A DNA stretch of 64,000 nt from Streptacidiphilus sp041262165 (GCF_041262165.1 NZ_JBGCBY010000010.1:186001-250000), one strand, 5' to 3'. Shown: positions 32,733 to 41,347, counted from the first letter of the stretch. Program-made: numbers and translations. The notes: generated from the sequence alone by a model not told the origin.

Positions 32733-34016
32733 AGGCGAGGCGCTGGGCCGGGTACTGGGCGCGGGCGCGCTCGGCGCAGCTGCGCTCGGCGTGGGGGTCG
32801 CGGCGCAGGACCCGGTCGGCGAGGGAGTGCCGCTCTGGGTCGGGGTGGCCGTCGGTGTTGGTGTCGGCGTGGGTGTGGGCGTAGGCGTGGGCGTGGGCGA
32901 TGCCGAACCGCTGCTTCCCGGGGTGGGTGTGGGTGTCGGTGTGGGAGCGGGGCAGCCGGTGGAGCTGCCCGGTGCGGACGGGACGGGCGTCGGCGTCGCC
33001 GGGGCGGAGGGCACCGGCGTGGTGGGGACCGTACTCGGGCTCGCGCTGCGACGCGGAGTCGCGGAGGGCGAAGCGCTTGCCACCGGCTTCCGCGTGGTGG
33101 GGCCTGCGCTGGGGGTCGGGCTGGGGGTCGGGCTGGTACTCGGCACGGACCCGACCGGGGTCGGGGTGGCTGCCGTGGGACCGGTGTGCTGGTAGTACGT
33201 CATCCACTCGGTGACGGTGGTCGCATAGGCGTCCGAGTGGTTGTAGCTGAGGATCGCCGCCCGCAGGTCCGCCGGTCGGCTCAGGTCGCGGCCGCCGGCG
33301 CACAGGTAGTGCCCGGCTGCGAGCGCCGCGTCGAAGACGTTGTTCGCGTCGGCCGTGCCGTCGCCGTTCCCGTCCACACCCCAGGCGGCCCAGGTCGAGG
33401 GCAGGAACTGCATCGGACCCTCGGCGCGCGCCCAGCTCCCGTTGGCGGCACGGATCGCTGCGGTGCCGGCGGACCCGTCCAGGACCGGGCCCAGGATCGG
33501 CTGCAGGGTGGTGCCGGCCGTGGTCAGGTTGCCGTTGTCGGCCTGGCCGGATTCGACCTGGCCGATCCCCGCGAGCAGGCTCCACGGCAGACGGCAGCCC
33601 GGATCGGTGGCCTTGACGCTGTCCTGTGCGTGCAGATAGGCCGCCAGCACCAGGGCCGGAATCCCGGAGGTGCCGACGGGTGTCGTCGCAGGCGAACCGG
33701 CCGGGCCGGTGGGCGTCTTCGTCGTTCCGCCGGCAACGGGTACGGGCAGCGCCGGAGGCGGGACGAGATCGAGCGGAGGGCTTCCCCCGGTCGCCGAGCC
33801 GACCGTCCCGTTGGGCCCGGTGGACGTCGTGGTACCGCCGGCGGTGGCCAGGGTGGAGGCCGTGCTGACGGCCTGCGAGCCGGCCAGCGCCGCGAGTGCG
33901 AGCAGGGTGCTGGCGAATGCCGGGGCGGCACGGCGACGCCGCACGCTGGCAGCGGGACGGGGCCGAATGTGGATGCGGCGCAGCGGACCGGGGTGGGTCG
34001 GGGGCTGAGGGTGCAT
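32712..34016 (-). CDS. Secreted lytic transglycosylase with long Pro/Thr/Ser tail
   Basis: A 434-residue exported peptidoglycan lyase. After an Arg-rich signal peptide (RRRRAAPAFASTLLALAALAG) and a Thr/Gly/Pro linker comes the SLT-like domain (about 115-265): LPWSLLAGIGQVESGQ with the catalytic Glu, GPMQFLPSTWAAWGVDGNGDG, NNVFDAALAAGHYLC and ILSYNHSDAY. It cleaves the glycan strand outside the membrane. The last 170 residues are low-complexity PTPTP repeats, probably crossing the wall. The stop (TAG at 32712) and last six or so codons lie inside the right end of the type-2 palindromic element, so the C-terminus VLKI is supplied by the element. Confidence 0.88.
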   Translation of the reverse strand: MHPQPPTHPGPLRRIHIRPRPAASVRRRRAAPAFASTLLALAALAGSQAVSTASTLATAGGTTTSTGPNGTVGSATGGSPPLDLVPPPALPVPVAGGTTKTPTGPAGSPATTPVGTSGIPALVLAAYLHAQDSVKATDPGCRLPWSLLAGIGQVESGQADNGNLTTAGTTLQPILGPVLDGSAGTAAIRAANGSWARAEGPMQFLPSTWAAWGVDGNGDGTADANNVFDAALAAGHYLCAGGRDLSRPADLRAAILSYNHSDAYATTVTEWMTYYQHTGPTAATPTPVGSVPSTSPTPSPTPSAGPTTRKPVASASPSATPRRSASPSTVPTTPVPSAPATPTPVPSAPGSSTGCPAPTPTPTPTPGSSGSASPTPTPTPTPTPTPTPTATPTQSGTPSPTGSCAATPTPSAAAPSAPAPSTRPSASPRRVLKI

Positions 34017-34519
34017 CAAGTCTCTGTCCTCGCTGGGTGGAGTTTCAGGTCGCCGCCACGGTGCTACCAACGGTTCGGAGAGCGAGCACGAACTTACGGA
34101 CCTTGGCCGATGGTAGTGCCAGGAAGCCTCGGCGTAACGGCTGTTGCGACCCTTCACACCCGCGTTGGCGAGAACTGGCACCTCACGGCCAAACACTGAC
34201 GGGGCGGCTCCAGCGGGCGGCGGGGCGCAGACGGAACTACCGATCCGATTCTCACTACTCGCCGTAACCTTCCGCCGCAGAGTTCGACAGAACACGTCGG
34301 GCACGTGAGATTCGGATTACACCTCTGCGAAGAGCTGGAATATGGCCACATGTGGGAGCACTCTGGTGGTGTACACCGGAAATACAGTCCATGCCTGCGC
34401 GGAACTCGCCACGTACAGTAGCCGCACATCAGCGCGCCCGTGCTTCCGGACGCGGAAGTGGCTGCTGGTGAAAGTGAGCAGCTTGCTGTCTGCACGGTGT
34501 CCCTGATGACAGGACAGGT
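34017..34519. other. 503-bp divergent intergenic region
   Basis: It separates the lytic transglycosylase (minus) from the STAS gene (plus). The transglycosylase side has a long leader of moderate GC that may fold, but I could not match it to a known riboswitch. TACAGT near 34414 could be a -10 for the STAS gene. No coding sequence is convincing here. Confidence 0.5.
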
Positions 34520-34942
34520 ATGAGGGACGACGGTTGGGGGGTCGTCATGGAAGCGGGGGAATGGACTTTCGGCCTGCAGGAGCGAGCTGCAGGCCGGGTG
34601 CTCGTCGTGGAACTGCACGGCGAGCTGGATCTGATGGCACTTCAGGAACTCACCTGGCGACTGGACATGCTGTCCTCCGGACCCCGCCCCGACCTCCTGG
34701 TGGACCTGCGCCCGGTGACGTTCATCGATGCCAGCGGCATGCGCCTGCTGTTGCGGCTACGGGCTCGGGTGGCGCGCACCGGAGGCCGACTCAGGGTGGT
34801 CCGGGGCACTCCCTGGGTGTCCGAGGTGCTGCGGATCGCCCAGGTGGAGCAGGCGTTCACGATGCTGGACGCCCTTCCGCCCGAACTTGAGCCCGGCAGG
34901 GCCGGGGGCGGGTTGGAGGCCGGCGGCAGCATTCCGGCCTAA
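34520..34942 (+). CDS. STAS-domain anti-sigma-factor antagonist
   Basis: A 140-residue STAS protein: RVLVVELHGELDLMALQELTWRL, then LVDLRPVTFIDASGMRLLLRL, where the Ser of DASG is the site normally phosphorylated by an anti-sigma kinase. The dephosphorylated form binds the kinase and frees a sigma factor. No kinase is encoded nearby. ATG 34520 follows AGGACAGG; ATG 34547 with GGGGGG upstream is equally possible. The stop codon TAA forms the first bases of a type-1 palindromic element, and the last dozen residues are Gly-rich. Confidence 0.9.
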   Translation: MRDDGWGVVMEAGEWTFGLQERAAGRVLVVELHGELDLMALQELTWRLDMLSSGPRPDLLVDLRPVTFIDASGMRLLLRLRARVARTGGRLRVVRGTPWVSEVLRIAQVEQAFTMLDALPPELEPGRAGGGLEAGGSIPA

Positions 34943-35132
34943 CGGCCTGTGGAGCGATGGGGCTCGGGTCCGTGCACGCCGTGTGGTGTGCTCTTTGATG
35001 GCAAGGCGCCGGGACGCCTTTGTAGCGGGGCTACTTGGGCCCGCGGCGCCAGCCGCCGATGTCAGGGCCGGCAACGCTGCAAGCGGAGGTGCCGCGCGGT
35101 GGGCGCCCGAGCCCTATCGCTCCCCAGGCCGC
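34942..35132. repeat. Type-1 palindromic element, copy c
   Basis: About 191 bp, left end ACGGCCTGTGGAGCGATGGG, right end the complement of CGGCCTGGGGAGCGATAGGG. The inner hairpin GTAGCGGGGCTAC and the GCAAGCGGAGGTGCCG block match the copies at 23.6 and 62.8 kb. Its first base is the last base of the STAS stop codon TAA. Confidence 0.88.
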
Positions 35133-35335
35133 AAGCGGGCGCCGAACCAGCCTGCCCACAAAGCGCCGGGCACACGAGGGCATGCGCGATTTTACCTGAG
35201 CGCTCAAGCGAAGAGTGGGACGAATTGCGCCAATCCGTAGGGGGTATGTGCAGCAGCCGGTACCGCACTGTAGTTTCATGCGAGACAGACAGTCATTCTC
35301 CGGATCACTTCACTCCCCCAACCGAGAGTTCACCT

Positions 35336-35845
35336 ATGGCGAACCCCGTGCCACGTATTGTCATGCACGAGCCAACTTCTGGCCTCCGCATCGTGCGCCC
35401 CGAGGTCGCGGACCCGCCTGTGGTCGTGGTGACGCGGCTGCCCGAAGGGGTCGCCGACACCGACCTCGGCGGGCTGGTCATCACCCGCGTGGTGGTCGAA
35501 CTCGAACCCACCGGCGCGACGGAGTCGCCCGCCAGGGCGCTCGACAAGGACGTCTCCTCCTGCATCCGGCTCGACCGGGAACGAAGGTCCGTCCTGATGG
35601 ACGGCCGACCCCTCGACCTGACCTTCCTCCAGTTCGAGTTGCTCGGACACCTGATCGCGAACCCGTACCGGGTGCACTCGCGCAAGCAACTGCTCTCCGC
35701 GGTATGGGAATACCCGCCCGCCACCTCCTGCCGCACGGTGGACGTCCACATCGCCCGCCTGCGCCGCACGCTGGGCCCGTTCCACCGGGACGCGATCGTC
35801 GCCGTCCGCGGCGTGGGCTACAAGTACCTCCCGCCCCTCTGCTGA
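35336..35845 (+). CDS. Winged-helix (OmpR/PhoB-type) DNA-binding regulator without receiver domain
   Basis: A 169-residue protein whose C-terminal half is a PhoB-type winged helix: DRERRSVLMDGRPLDLTFLQFELLGHLIANPYRVHSRKQLLSAVWEYPPATSCRTVDVHIARLRRTLG and VRGVGYKYLPP. The N-terminal 70 residues are not a receiver domain and lack a phosphorylatable Asp. It therefore acts independently of a histidine kinase, as in several actinomycete atypical regulators. ATG 35336 follows GAGAG. It is monocistronic, about 200 bases after a palindromic element. The target genes are unknown. Confidence 0.9.
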   Translation: MANPVPRIVMHEPTSGLRIVRPEVADPPVVVVTRLPEGVADTDLGGLVITRVVVELEPTGATESPARALDKDVSSCIRLDRERRSVLMDGRPLDLTFLQFELLGHLIANPYRVHSRKQLLSAVWEYPPATSCRTVDVHIARLRRTLGPFHRDAIVAVRGVGYKYLPPLC

Positions 35846-35918
35846 ACTCGCGCCGGGTCCAGCCGACCGCACCCCGGTCCGGTCAGCGGACCCGGCGGTT
35901 CGCGCACAGTGATGGTCG

Positions 35919-36551
35919 TCAGGGCAGTTCGACGCTGTCCCCGAGGGACCAGGCGTGGACGGCCCGGCCGTGGGGCTCACCGGCCAGCGCGGTGAGGATC
36001 TGCGCGTGGACGTCGAGCGCCGGAGGGCTCAGCACCGCATCGTGGATGAGGAACACCTCACCGGGCTCGACCTGCCGGACGTAGTCGACGACCTCGGCCA
36101 GCTTCACCCAGGGCGCACCGGCCGGGGCGAGAAGCGTCCGCACTCCCTCCTCCGGGACCGTGAGCGCATCCCCCGGATGGAAGAGTCCGTCGACCAGGAA
36201 GCCCACGTTGTCGAACTCGGGGAAGTCACGGTGGATGGTGGCGTGCTTCTCCCCGTACACATGGATCTCCATGGCCCCGACGCTGAACACGTCGCCGTGC
36301 CGGACGGCGTGGACGCGCCCGCCGAGGTCGGCGAACTGGGCCGCGACTGCCGCGTTCGTCCAGATCTCGACATCGCCCGCGGTCGCCCGCAGCAGATCGG
36401 GCACGACGTGGTCGATGTGCTCATGGGTGATGAGCACGGCGTCGGCTCCGGCCAGTGCGTCGGGGTCGCTGAAGCAGCCGGGGTCGACGACGACCGTGAC
36501 GCCGTCCCGCTCCAGCCGGACGCACGAATGCCCAAGGGTGGTCATCTTCAT
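35919..36551 (-). CDS. MBL-fold metallo-hydrolase (UlaG/YtkL-like)
   Basis: A 210-residue metallo-beta-lactamase-fold protein beginning MKMTTLGHSCVRLERDG with the zinc motif THEHIDH, then FHPGDAL (Asp ligand) and a late HAWSLGD. It resembles the UlaG-like L-ascorbate-6-phosphate lactonase group but lacks anything that fixes a substrate. It is divergent from a MarR gene with a perfect inverted repeat between them, so it is probably repressed by that MarR protein. Confidence 0.9.
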   Translation of the reverse strand: MKMTTLGHSCVRLERDGVTVVVDPGCFSDPDALAGADAVLITHEHIDHVVPDLLRATAGDVEIWTNAAVAAQFADLGGRVHAVRHGDVFSVGAMEIHVYGEKHATIHRDFPEFDNVGFLVDGLFHPGDALTVPEEGVRTLLAPAGAPWVKLAEVVDYVRQVEPGEVFLIHDAVLSPPALDVHAQILTALAGEPHGRAVHAWSLGDSVELP

Positions 36552-36582
36552 GACGAGCTCCTCTCATTATCTACAGCTGAAC

Positions 36583-36601
36583 TGTACAGCAAGACTGTAC
36601 A
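36583..36601. promoter_or_regulatory. MarR operator in the hydrolase/MarR divergon
   Basis: TGTACAGCAAGACTGTACA has perfect 7-bp arms TGTACAG and CTGTACA around five bases. A related half, CTACAG, occurs at 36571. The site lies 32 bases from the hydrolase start and 26 bases from the MarR start, suited to controlling both. Confidence 0.75.
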
Positions 36602-36626
36602 CCTTTGCTGCAGGTAGGGTGGTCGC

Positions 36627-37052
36627 ATGAACGAGGAGCAGATCGCCGGCGCACTGCGCTCCGTCATCGGCAGCCTGGTGCGCCGCGCGCGAACCACCGA
36701 CGACATGCCGCTGGCGCAGGCGGCCGCGCTCGGATTCCTCGACCGGGAAGGACCGATGACGACCAGCGAGCTCGCTGCCAGGCAGCAGGTCCGTCACCAG
36801 TCCATGGCACGAACCGTCGGACAGCTCGTGGAACTCGGGTTCACGTCCCAGCAGCCCCACCCCGAGGACGGGCGCAAGGTCCTCGTCGTGCTGACCGAGG
36901 CAGGTCGGCAGGCACTGCACACGCGGCGCAGGCACCGGACGGACTGGCTCGCCGACGGCATCTCGACCGAACTGTCGCCGGCCGAGCAGCAGCGACTGGC
37001 GGCCTGCCTCCCCCTGCTCGAGAGGCTCGCCGCCCACGATCCTCGCGACTGA
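36627..37052 (+). CDS. MarR-family transcriptional regulator
   Basis: A 141-residue MarR protein: helix-turn-helix MTTSELAARQQVRHQSMARTVGQLVELGFTS and wing QQPHPEDGRKVLVVLTEAG. The N- and C-terminal helices for dimerisation are complete. It is divergent from the metallo-hydrolase and separated from it by 75 bases that contain a perfect inverted repeat, the expected arrangement for a repressor of its neighbour and of itself. The ligand is unknown. Confidence 0.92.
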   Translation: MNEEQIAGALRSVIGSLVRRARTTDDMPLAQAAALGFLDREGPMTTSELAARQQVRHQSMARTVGQLVELGFTSQQPHPEDGRKVLVVLTEAGRQALHTRRRHRTDWLADGISTELSPAEQQRLAACLPLLERLAAHDPRD

Positions 37053-37138
37053 CCCCGAGCGGGGAGGGACTGTCCGGGCGCCCTGGCCGTCGTGGCACGG
37101 CTGTGCCTACCGCAGGTCAGCCCAGATCGGCGCGCGCG

Positions 37139-38028
37139 TCATGGCCGACCGGTGTCGGCAGGTTTGCGGGCCGGCAGGAAGGCCTGCGCGGTCCGCTCGG
37201 TGAAGTCGCCCTGGTCGTCCCGGCTCGCGCAGGAGCCGAGCGCGCACGGGCAGCCCGGCCCGGCTCAACAGCTCGGCGACATCGGCCGGTTGGCGCCGGT
37301 GGAAGTCGAGCGAGACGGCGTGACCGAGCGCCTCCGTCAGGTGCAGCGGCTCGTCGCCGACCTGGAACGCGAGTTGCAGCTGGCCGCCCGGAGCAAGCAC
37401 CCGATGGAACTCGGCGAAGACGTCCGGTAGCCGTTCCTGGGGGATGTGGATGGTCGAGTACCAGGCCACGATGCCGTCGACGGCGGCGTCCGGAAGGTCA
37501 AGGGCCAGCATCGAACCCACGTCGAAGCGCAGGCCGGGATGGGCCTCCCGGGCCACGGCGATCATCTGCGGCGACAGGTCGACGCCGAACACCCGCAGCC
37601 CCAGGGTGTTCAGATGCGCCGTCACCCGGCCGGTGCCGCAACCGATGTCAGCGACCGGTCCCGCACCGGCGGCCTGCACGAGTTCGGCGAACCCGGCGAG
37701 CACGGCCCGGTCCAGCGGCTTAGACCGACCGGCAAATGGAGGGTGGAGGAAGAAGGGGGTCCCCCCGGCCGAAGGTTGGGGGAGGGTCGAGGGCCGAGTC
37801 CAGGCGGTGCCGACGAAGGAGCCATGGCGGAGCCCTGGCGACTGAGGAGAAGCCGTCTGGGCGAGAGCCTCCCCCACCCTTCGGGCGGGAGGTGCCCCCT
37901 TGCCCGCGACGCCGCCCTCCATGTGCCGGTCGGTCTTAGACCGGCCGGCACATGGGGGGCGGCGTAGTCGGCGGCCACGGCGGCGTAGGAGGCACGGGTG
38001 GCGCGCGCAGGAAATCTGGTTCGCTCAC
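37139..38028 (-). pseudogene. SAM-dependent methyltransferase broken by a palindromic element and two frameshifts
   Basis: The conserved part (DRAVLAGFAELVQAAGAGPVADIGCGTGRVTAHLNTLGLRVFGVDLSPQMIAVAR...STIHIPQERL...FQVGDEPLHLTEALGHAVSLDFHRRQP) is a class I methyltransferase with a good SAM loop DIGCGTGR. The expected N-terminus survives in two frames: VSEPDFLR from GTG 38028, then ATRASYAAVAADYAA two bases out of frame near 38008. Between it and KPLDRAVL lies the element at 37719-37964. Near 37220 one extra G shifts the frame so that the natural ending DFTERTAQAFLPARKP, with TGA at 37139, is lost. A frame starting inside the element (37922 to 37107) could still make a chimeric protein. Confidence 0.75.
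37719..37964. repeat. Type-3 palindromic element interrupting the methyltransferase
   Basis: The left arm CTTAGACCGACCGGCAAATG (37719) is repeated inverted at about 37913-37937 and again directly at 37935-37964 (CTTAGACCGGCCGGCACATG). The last two form a nearly perfect palindrome around GGTCTTAGACC. Inside are nested inverted segments, GGCCGAAGGTTGGGGGAGGG against CCTCCCCCACCCTTCGGGC. No transposase is encoded. Confidence 0.8.
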
Positions 38029-38159
38029 GATGGGGCACCCTACCCAACGCCGGAGCCCCGGTGCCCAGCGGGAGGAACCCACCGGACACCGGGGCGGAGC
38101 GATCGGGTGCGGCAGCCGGTCAGTACCGGCTACCGGCTACCGGACCCGAGCCGCGAGCC

Positions 38160-40232
38160 TCAACGGAACGAGTTGAGGTACGCCTCGGTCGGCGAGCCGA
38201 CACCGGTCGCGTTGTCGAAGCCCTTGGTCGCCGCCAGGCCGTAGTCACGCCCGAAGGCGACCAGGCGGACCCGCAGCGAGCCCTGGATCACGCCGAAGTC
38301 CGCGACGGCGTTCAGCGGCTGCTGACCCTTGCCCCGGGTGTTGTTGACCACGTCGTGGAAAGCGGTGCTGCCGGCGCGCTCGTAGATCGCCGGGTTGGCG
38401 AAGCCGATCGGACGGCCGTGCCGGGCCTGGATGGCGTCGGCCTGGATGGCGGAGAACTCCGGCGCCGAGACGCTGGTGCCGCCGTAGCCGCCCTCGCTGT
38501 AGGGGCTGCCGTCTGACATGCCGACCAGGACCGAGGTGTAGAGGTCGCCGTTCATGGCCACGTCCGGGGTGACCCGCTGCGCGGTCTTGCTCTGCGCACC
38601 GCTCATCAGGGTGTGCGCAAGCGCACTGGGCACGACCGTGCCCTGGTACCACGGCTGGGCGAAGTCCTCGCTGGTGCCGCCACCGCCGCCGAAGTAGAAG
38701 GCGCCGGGGAAGGGGGTCCAGCTCTTGCCGTCCGCACTGAGCGCGGAGCGCTGGGTGCCCATGTCGGTCTCGAAGCCGTAGCTGCCGCTCTTGTCCTTGA
38801 TGCCCAGGGCGGTGCCGCCGACGTCCGTCACCCAGGAGGAGGAGGACGGGAATCCGGCCTGCGCCCGGGTGCTGGTGGGGTCGCAGTTGCTGCCGGTGGC
38901 CGCCGCGGCCGGGGACTCGTCGCCGCAGTCGCCCGAGGAGAAGTCGAAGCCGATGCCCTCGATCGCACCCTGCTGGAAGATCTGCTCATAGGCGGCGATC
39001 TGCGCGGGAGTCTCGTCACCCGAGGTCGTGTGCATCAGCCCGGACCACGAGTTGGAGACCACGTCGGCCAGGTGCTTGTCGACGATGGTGCTCAGCGCCG
39101 CCATCAGGTCCTGGTCCGAGCAGGAGTTGGCGCCGACGTAGACGACGTTGGCGTCCGGGGCCAGCCCGTGTGCCATCTCGACGTCCAGCGACTCCTCACC
39201 GGCCCATCCGGCCGCACCGCCGCAACCGTCCTTGGGCCCGGTCTGGGTCCACTTGGACGGGGTGACCAGCTCGGTGTACTGGCCCTTGCGGAACGCCTTG
39301 TCACCGTGCCTGGCGGCGAAGGTGTTGGCGTCGGCCAGCATGGTGGCGGAGCCGTAGGCGTCGACGATGGCGACCGTCGCGCCCTTGCCGGTCAGGCCGG
39401 AGGCGGTGACGCCGTAGGCCTTGCGCAGCTGGGCCGGGGTGAAGGAGCACTGGTCGAAGGTGGTGTTCGCGGTGTAGCCCTTCGGCGCGCCGCTGACCGC
39501 CTTCTGGCCCCAGAAGTCCGAGCAGGTCGCCACGTTCGGCAGACCCGGCTTGGGCTTCGGTGCGGGATTGGGCTTCGGCTTGCCCTTCGCGTCCGTGGAC
39601 AGCCCCTCGGCGGTGTTCACCGAGACGGACTGCGGGTGGATCCTGGGCGCACTGTCGCTGAGCCCGACCACGCCGAGGATCGCGCCGGCAACGGACACGG
39701 GGATGACCGCGTCAGTGCTGGGTGCCTCCAGCAGCTTGCCCTGGACCGCGTACTGGTGCAGGTGTGTGCCGAAGGCCCGGTTCACGGTGGTCACCGAGCC
39801 GTGCACGTCGATGTAGTGCGCGCTGGAGCCCACGACCTGCAGGCCGGCGCCGGTGGCCCAGGCGTTGACGGCGGCGATCTGGGCCGGGGTCGCGCCGAAG
39901 CGCTGCTGCACCTGAGCAACCGTCAGAAACCGGCCGTACTGGGAACTGCCGACCGAGGAAACGGCCTTGGCGTAGGCGGCCAGACCGGCAGGGTCCTGGC
40001 CGGCCAGGTAGACCCGGGCGGTGAGCTGGTCGCCGGCGGGCAGGGCGCCCTTGTCCGCGGCGGGCGCGGCCCACAGGGGGTGGGTGCCGACGAGCGTACG
40101 CGTCGCCGGGCCGGGGGCGGACGCCTGGGAGGGCACGGCCAGGGCCATGGTCCCGGCCACCAGGGCCACGGAGGCGGAGGCGACGACGGCTATTCGCCGC
40201 CGCCGGCCGCTGAGGGGAAGGATGTCGAGAAT
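38160..40232 (-). CDS. Secreted S53 peptidase (sedolisin/kumamolisin type)
   Basis: About 690 residues with a signal peptide (GRRRRIAVVASASVALVAGTMALAVPSQASA), a pro-kumamolisin activation domain (about 45-215, LTARVYLAGQDPAGLAAYAKAV...YGRFLTVAQVQQRFG), a Lys/Pro linker (KGKPKPNPAPKPKPG), and the catalytic domain. The triad is visible as EESLDVEMAHG (Glu, Asp) and GGTSVSAPEFSAI (Ser), with the oxyanion Asp in FSSGDCGDE. Sedolisins are acid-active endopeptidases released by self-cleavage of the prodomain. No ATG, GTG or TTG sits at the expected start; ATT at 40232 has GGAG at 5 bases. In-frame alternatives are TTG 40280 and ATG 40376. Confidence 0.85.
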   Translation of the reverse strand: MLDILPLSGRRRRIAVVASASVALVAGTMALAVPSQASAPGPATRTLVGTHPLWAAPAADKGALPAGDQLTARVYLAGQDPAGLAAYAKAVSSVGSSQYGRFLTVAQVQQRFGATPAQIAAVNAWATGAGLQVVGSSAHYIDVHGSVTTVNRAFGTHLHQYAVQGKLLEAPSTDAVIPVSVAGAILGVVGLSDSAPRIHPQSVSVNTAEGLSTDAKGKPKPNPAPKPKPGLPNVATCSDFWGQKAVSGAPKGYTANTTFDQCSFTPAQLRKAYGVTASGLTGKGATVAIVDAYGSATMLADANTFAARHGDKAFRKGQYTELVTPSKWTQTGPKDGCGGAAGWAGEESLDVEMAHGLAPDANVVYVGANSCSDQDLMAALSTIVDKHLADVVSNSWSGLMHTTSGDETPAQIAAYEQIFQQGAIEGIGFDFSSGDCGDESPAAAATGSNCDPTSTRAQAGFPSSSSWVTDVGGTALGIKDKSGSYGFETDMGTQRSALSADGKSWTPFPGAFYFGGGGGTSEDFAQPWYQGTVVPSALAHTLMSGAQSKTAQRVTPDVAMNGDLYTSVLVGMSDGSPYSEGGYGGTSVSAPEFSAIQADAIQARHGRPIGFANPAIYERAGSTAFHDVVNNTRGKGQQPLNAVADFGVIQGSLRVRLVAFGRDYGLAATKGFDNATGVGSPTEAYLNSFR

Positions 40233-40701
40233 GACGACTCCAAGAGATGAGTGCTGAGCAGTGGGACCAGATGCCGGCAACCGGACGGAAAACTCCGGAC
40301 CGAAACACCCTGAGTGATGTGTACACGGGGCGCTATTCGGCGCGCAAGTGTTCCATGAGAATTTGCTTATTCTCACTCACCAGGGAAATCACGGATCCGG
40401 TCCACCATCCGTCCCCCCATCTGGGGGTCCCCGCCGGTGGCTCCAGTACACCCGGTCCCACCTGGCCGAACATCACCAGGACCGAGCACTCCGAAGGCAT
40501 TCGCGGGAGTTCCGGACACCCCCGACCAGTGGTCGGCGGACCACCTTTCGGGGGTATTGCCCGCACCCCTCCGCAGTGGAGGATGGCGGCGGGGGAGACA
40601 CCGCAAGCCGGGCGCTATTCCCGCCCGATCGCCATTCCCTTTTCCTGCTCGATTCTCTTTTCACTGCTCGGGCGCACCGAATTCCCGCGCCCGGTCCCGG
40701 G
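40233..40701. other. 469-bp intergenic region upstream of the sedolisin gene
   Basis: It holds an inverted repeat (40356-40375) and several G-rich or C-rich inverted segments, for example CCCCCCATCTGGGGG near 40411. Parts are unusually AT-rich for this genome. No coding sequence is convincing; the long frames have poor third-position bias. Confidence 0.5.
40356..40375. promoter_or_regulatory. Inverted repeat upstream of the sedolisin gene
   Basis: TGAGAATTTGCTTATTCTCA has perfect 7-bp arms TGAGAAT and ATTCTCA around six bases. It is about 125 bases upstream of the proposed start and is a candidate operator. It overlaps the upstream ATG at 40376, which argues that this ATG is not the start. 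Confidence 0.5.
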
Positions 40702-41121
40702 CTATTCTCCGGTGGAATCCGTTCCGTCGTCCGCCCGCAGGGTGATCCGGATTCCGACGCTGCCCTCCCGGCCGCGCCGCAGCCTGCTCCCCAGCACGGT
40801 CAGCCGCCCGAGCAGGCCGTACTTCCGCTTCAGCAGTGCGCGGTACCGCTCGGTCGCCGCTGCGTCCAGGATCTCGGCGAAGCCGGGGATGTCGTCACCC
40901 TTCCGGTTGCCGCGCACGTCGCAGGGCGCCAACAGGACGTCGCCCCGGTTGCGGATGCGCTTGACCTTCCCCGAGTCGGCGACGGTCCACACGCCCAGGG
41001 TGTCACCGTCCCTGACCACCCACACCGGCGTCGGCACCGTACGTCCGTCCTTGCGGTAGGTGGTGACCAACAGGTACTTACCGGAGCCCAGCCGGTCCAG
41101 GGCCGCATCATGAGGAGCCAT
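40702..41121 (-). CDS. PPOX-class F420-dependent oxidoreductase
   Basis: A 139-residue split-barrel flavin/deazaflavin reductase: LGSGKYLLVTTYRKDGRTVPTPVWVVRDGDTLGVWTVADSGKVKRIRNRGDVLLAPCDVRGN. This set of motifs marks the actinobacterial group that uses F420. Such enzymes reduce small molecules with F420H2; the substrate here is not known. It is divergent from the GH74 gene. The C-terminus (RADDGTDSTGE) is short and acidic, and the stop is TAG. Confidence 0.88.
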   Translation of the reverse strand: MAPHDAALDRLGSGKYLLVTTYRKDGRTVPTPVWVVRDGDTLGVWTVADSGKVKRIRNRGDVLLAPCDVRGNRKGDDIPGFAEILDAAATERYRALLKRKYGLLGRLTVLGSRLRRGREGSVGIRITLRADDGTDSTGE

Positions 41122-41178
41122 GGCACGAACCCTATGCCAGTCGGCTCAGGCTGAGGCCTCGCAAGGGCTGAAGGGCGC

Positions 41179-41208
41179 TGTCGAATGTACATTTCATCGG
41201 ATTCGACA
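41179..41208. promoter_or_regulatory. Inverted repeat between PPOX and GH74 genes
   Basis: TGTCGAAT (41179-41186) and ATTCGACA (41201-41208) are perfect 8-bp inverted arms 14 bases apart, 140 bases upstream of the xyloglucanase start and 58 bases from the PPOX start. It is a candidate operator or extended hairpin in the divergent promoter region. Confidence 0.5.
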
Positions 41209-41347
41209 GTCGTCGGAAGCCGCCACCTGGGGCCCGCCCGCAGCACCGCACCGGACGATTGACGCTCCGCCACCTCGCTGACTTCATGGTCGCGCCGTGC
41301 TCTTGGCACGGCTCCCCCGCGCCACCGTCCGCTGAGGAGCCCGCTCC

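Noticed and set aside
32840..32960. Short repeats in the transglycosylase tail considered as a CRISPR or satellite array
   Set aside because: They are codon-level Pro-Thr repeats inside a reading frame, without regular spacers.
34017..34300. Riboswitch (ydaO type) upstream of the lytic transglycosylase
   Set aside because: Cell-wall hydrolase genes of actinomycetes often have one, but I could not find the conserved core motifs in this leader.
37107..37922. Intact methyltransferase gene of 271 codons starting inside the palindromic element
   Set aside because: Its first 70 residues come from the element and its last 45 from a shifted frame, so it is not a natural gene, although a chimeric protein cannot be excluded.
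40400..40600. Additional palindromic element upstream of the sedolisin gene
   Set aside because: There are local inverted segments such as CCCCCCATCTGGGGG, but no match to the ends or cores of the three element types.
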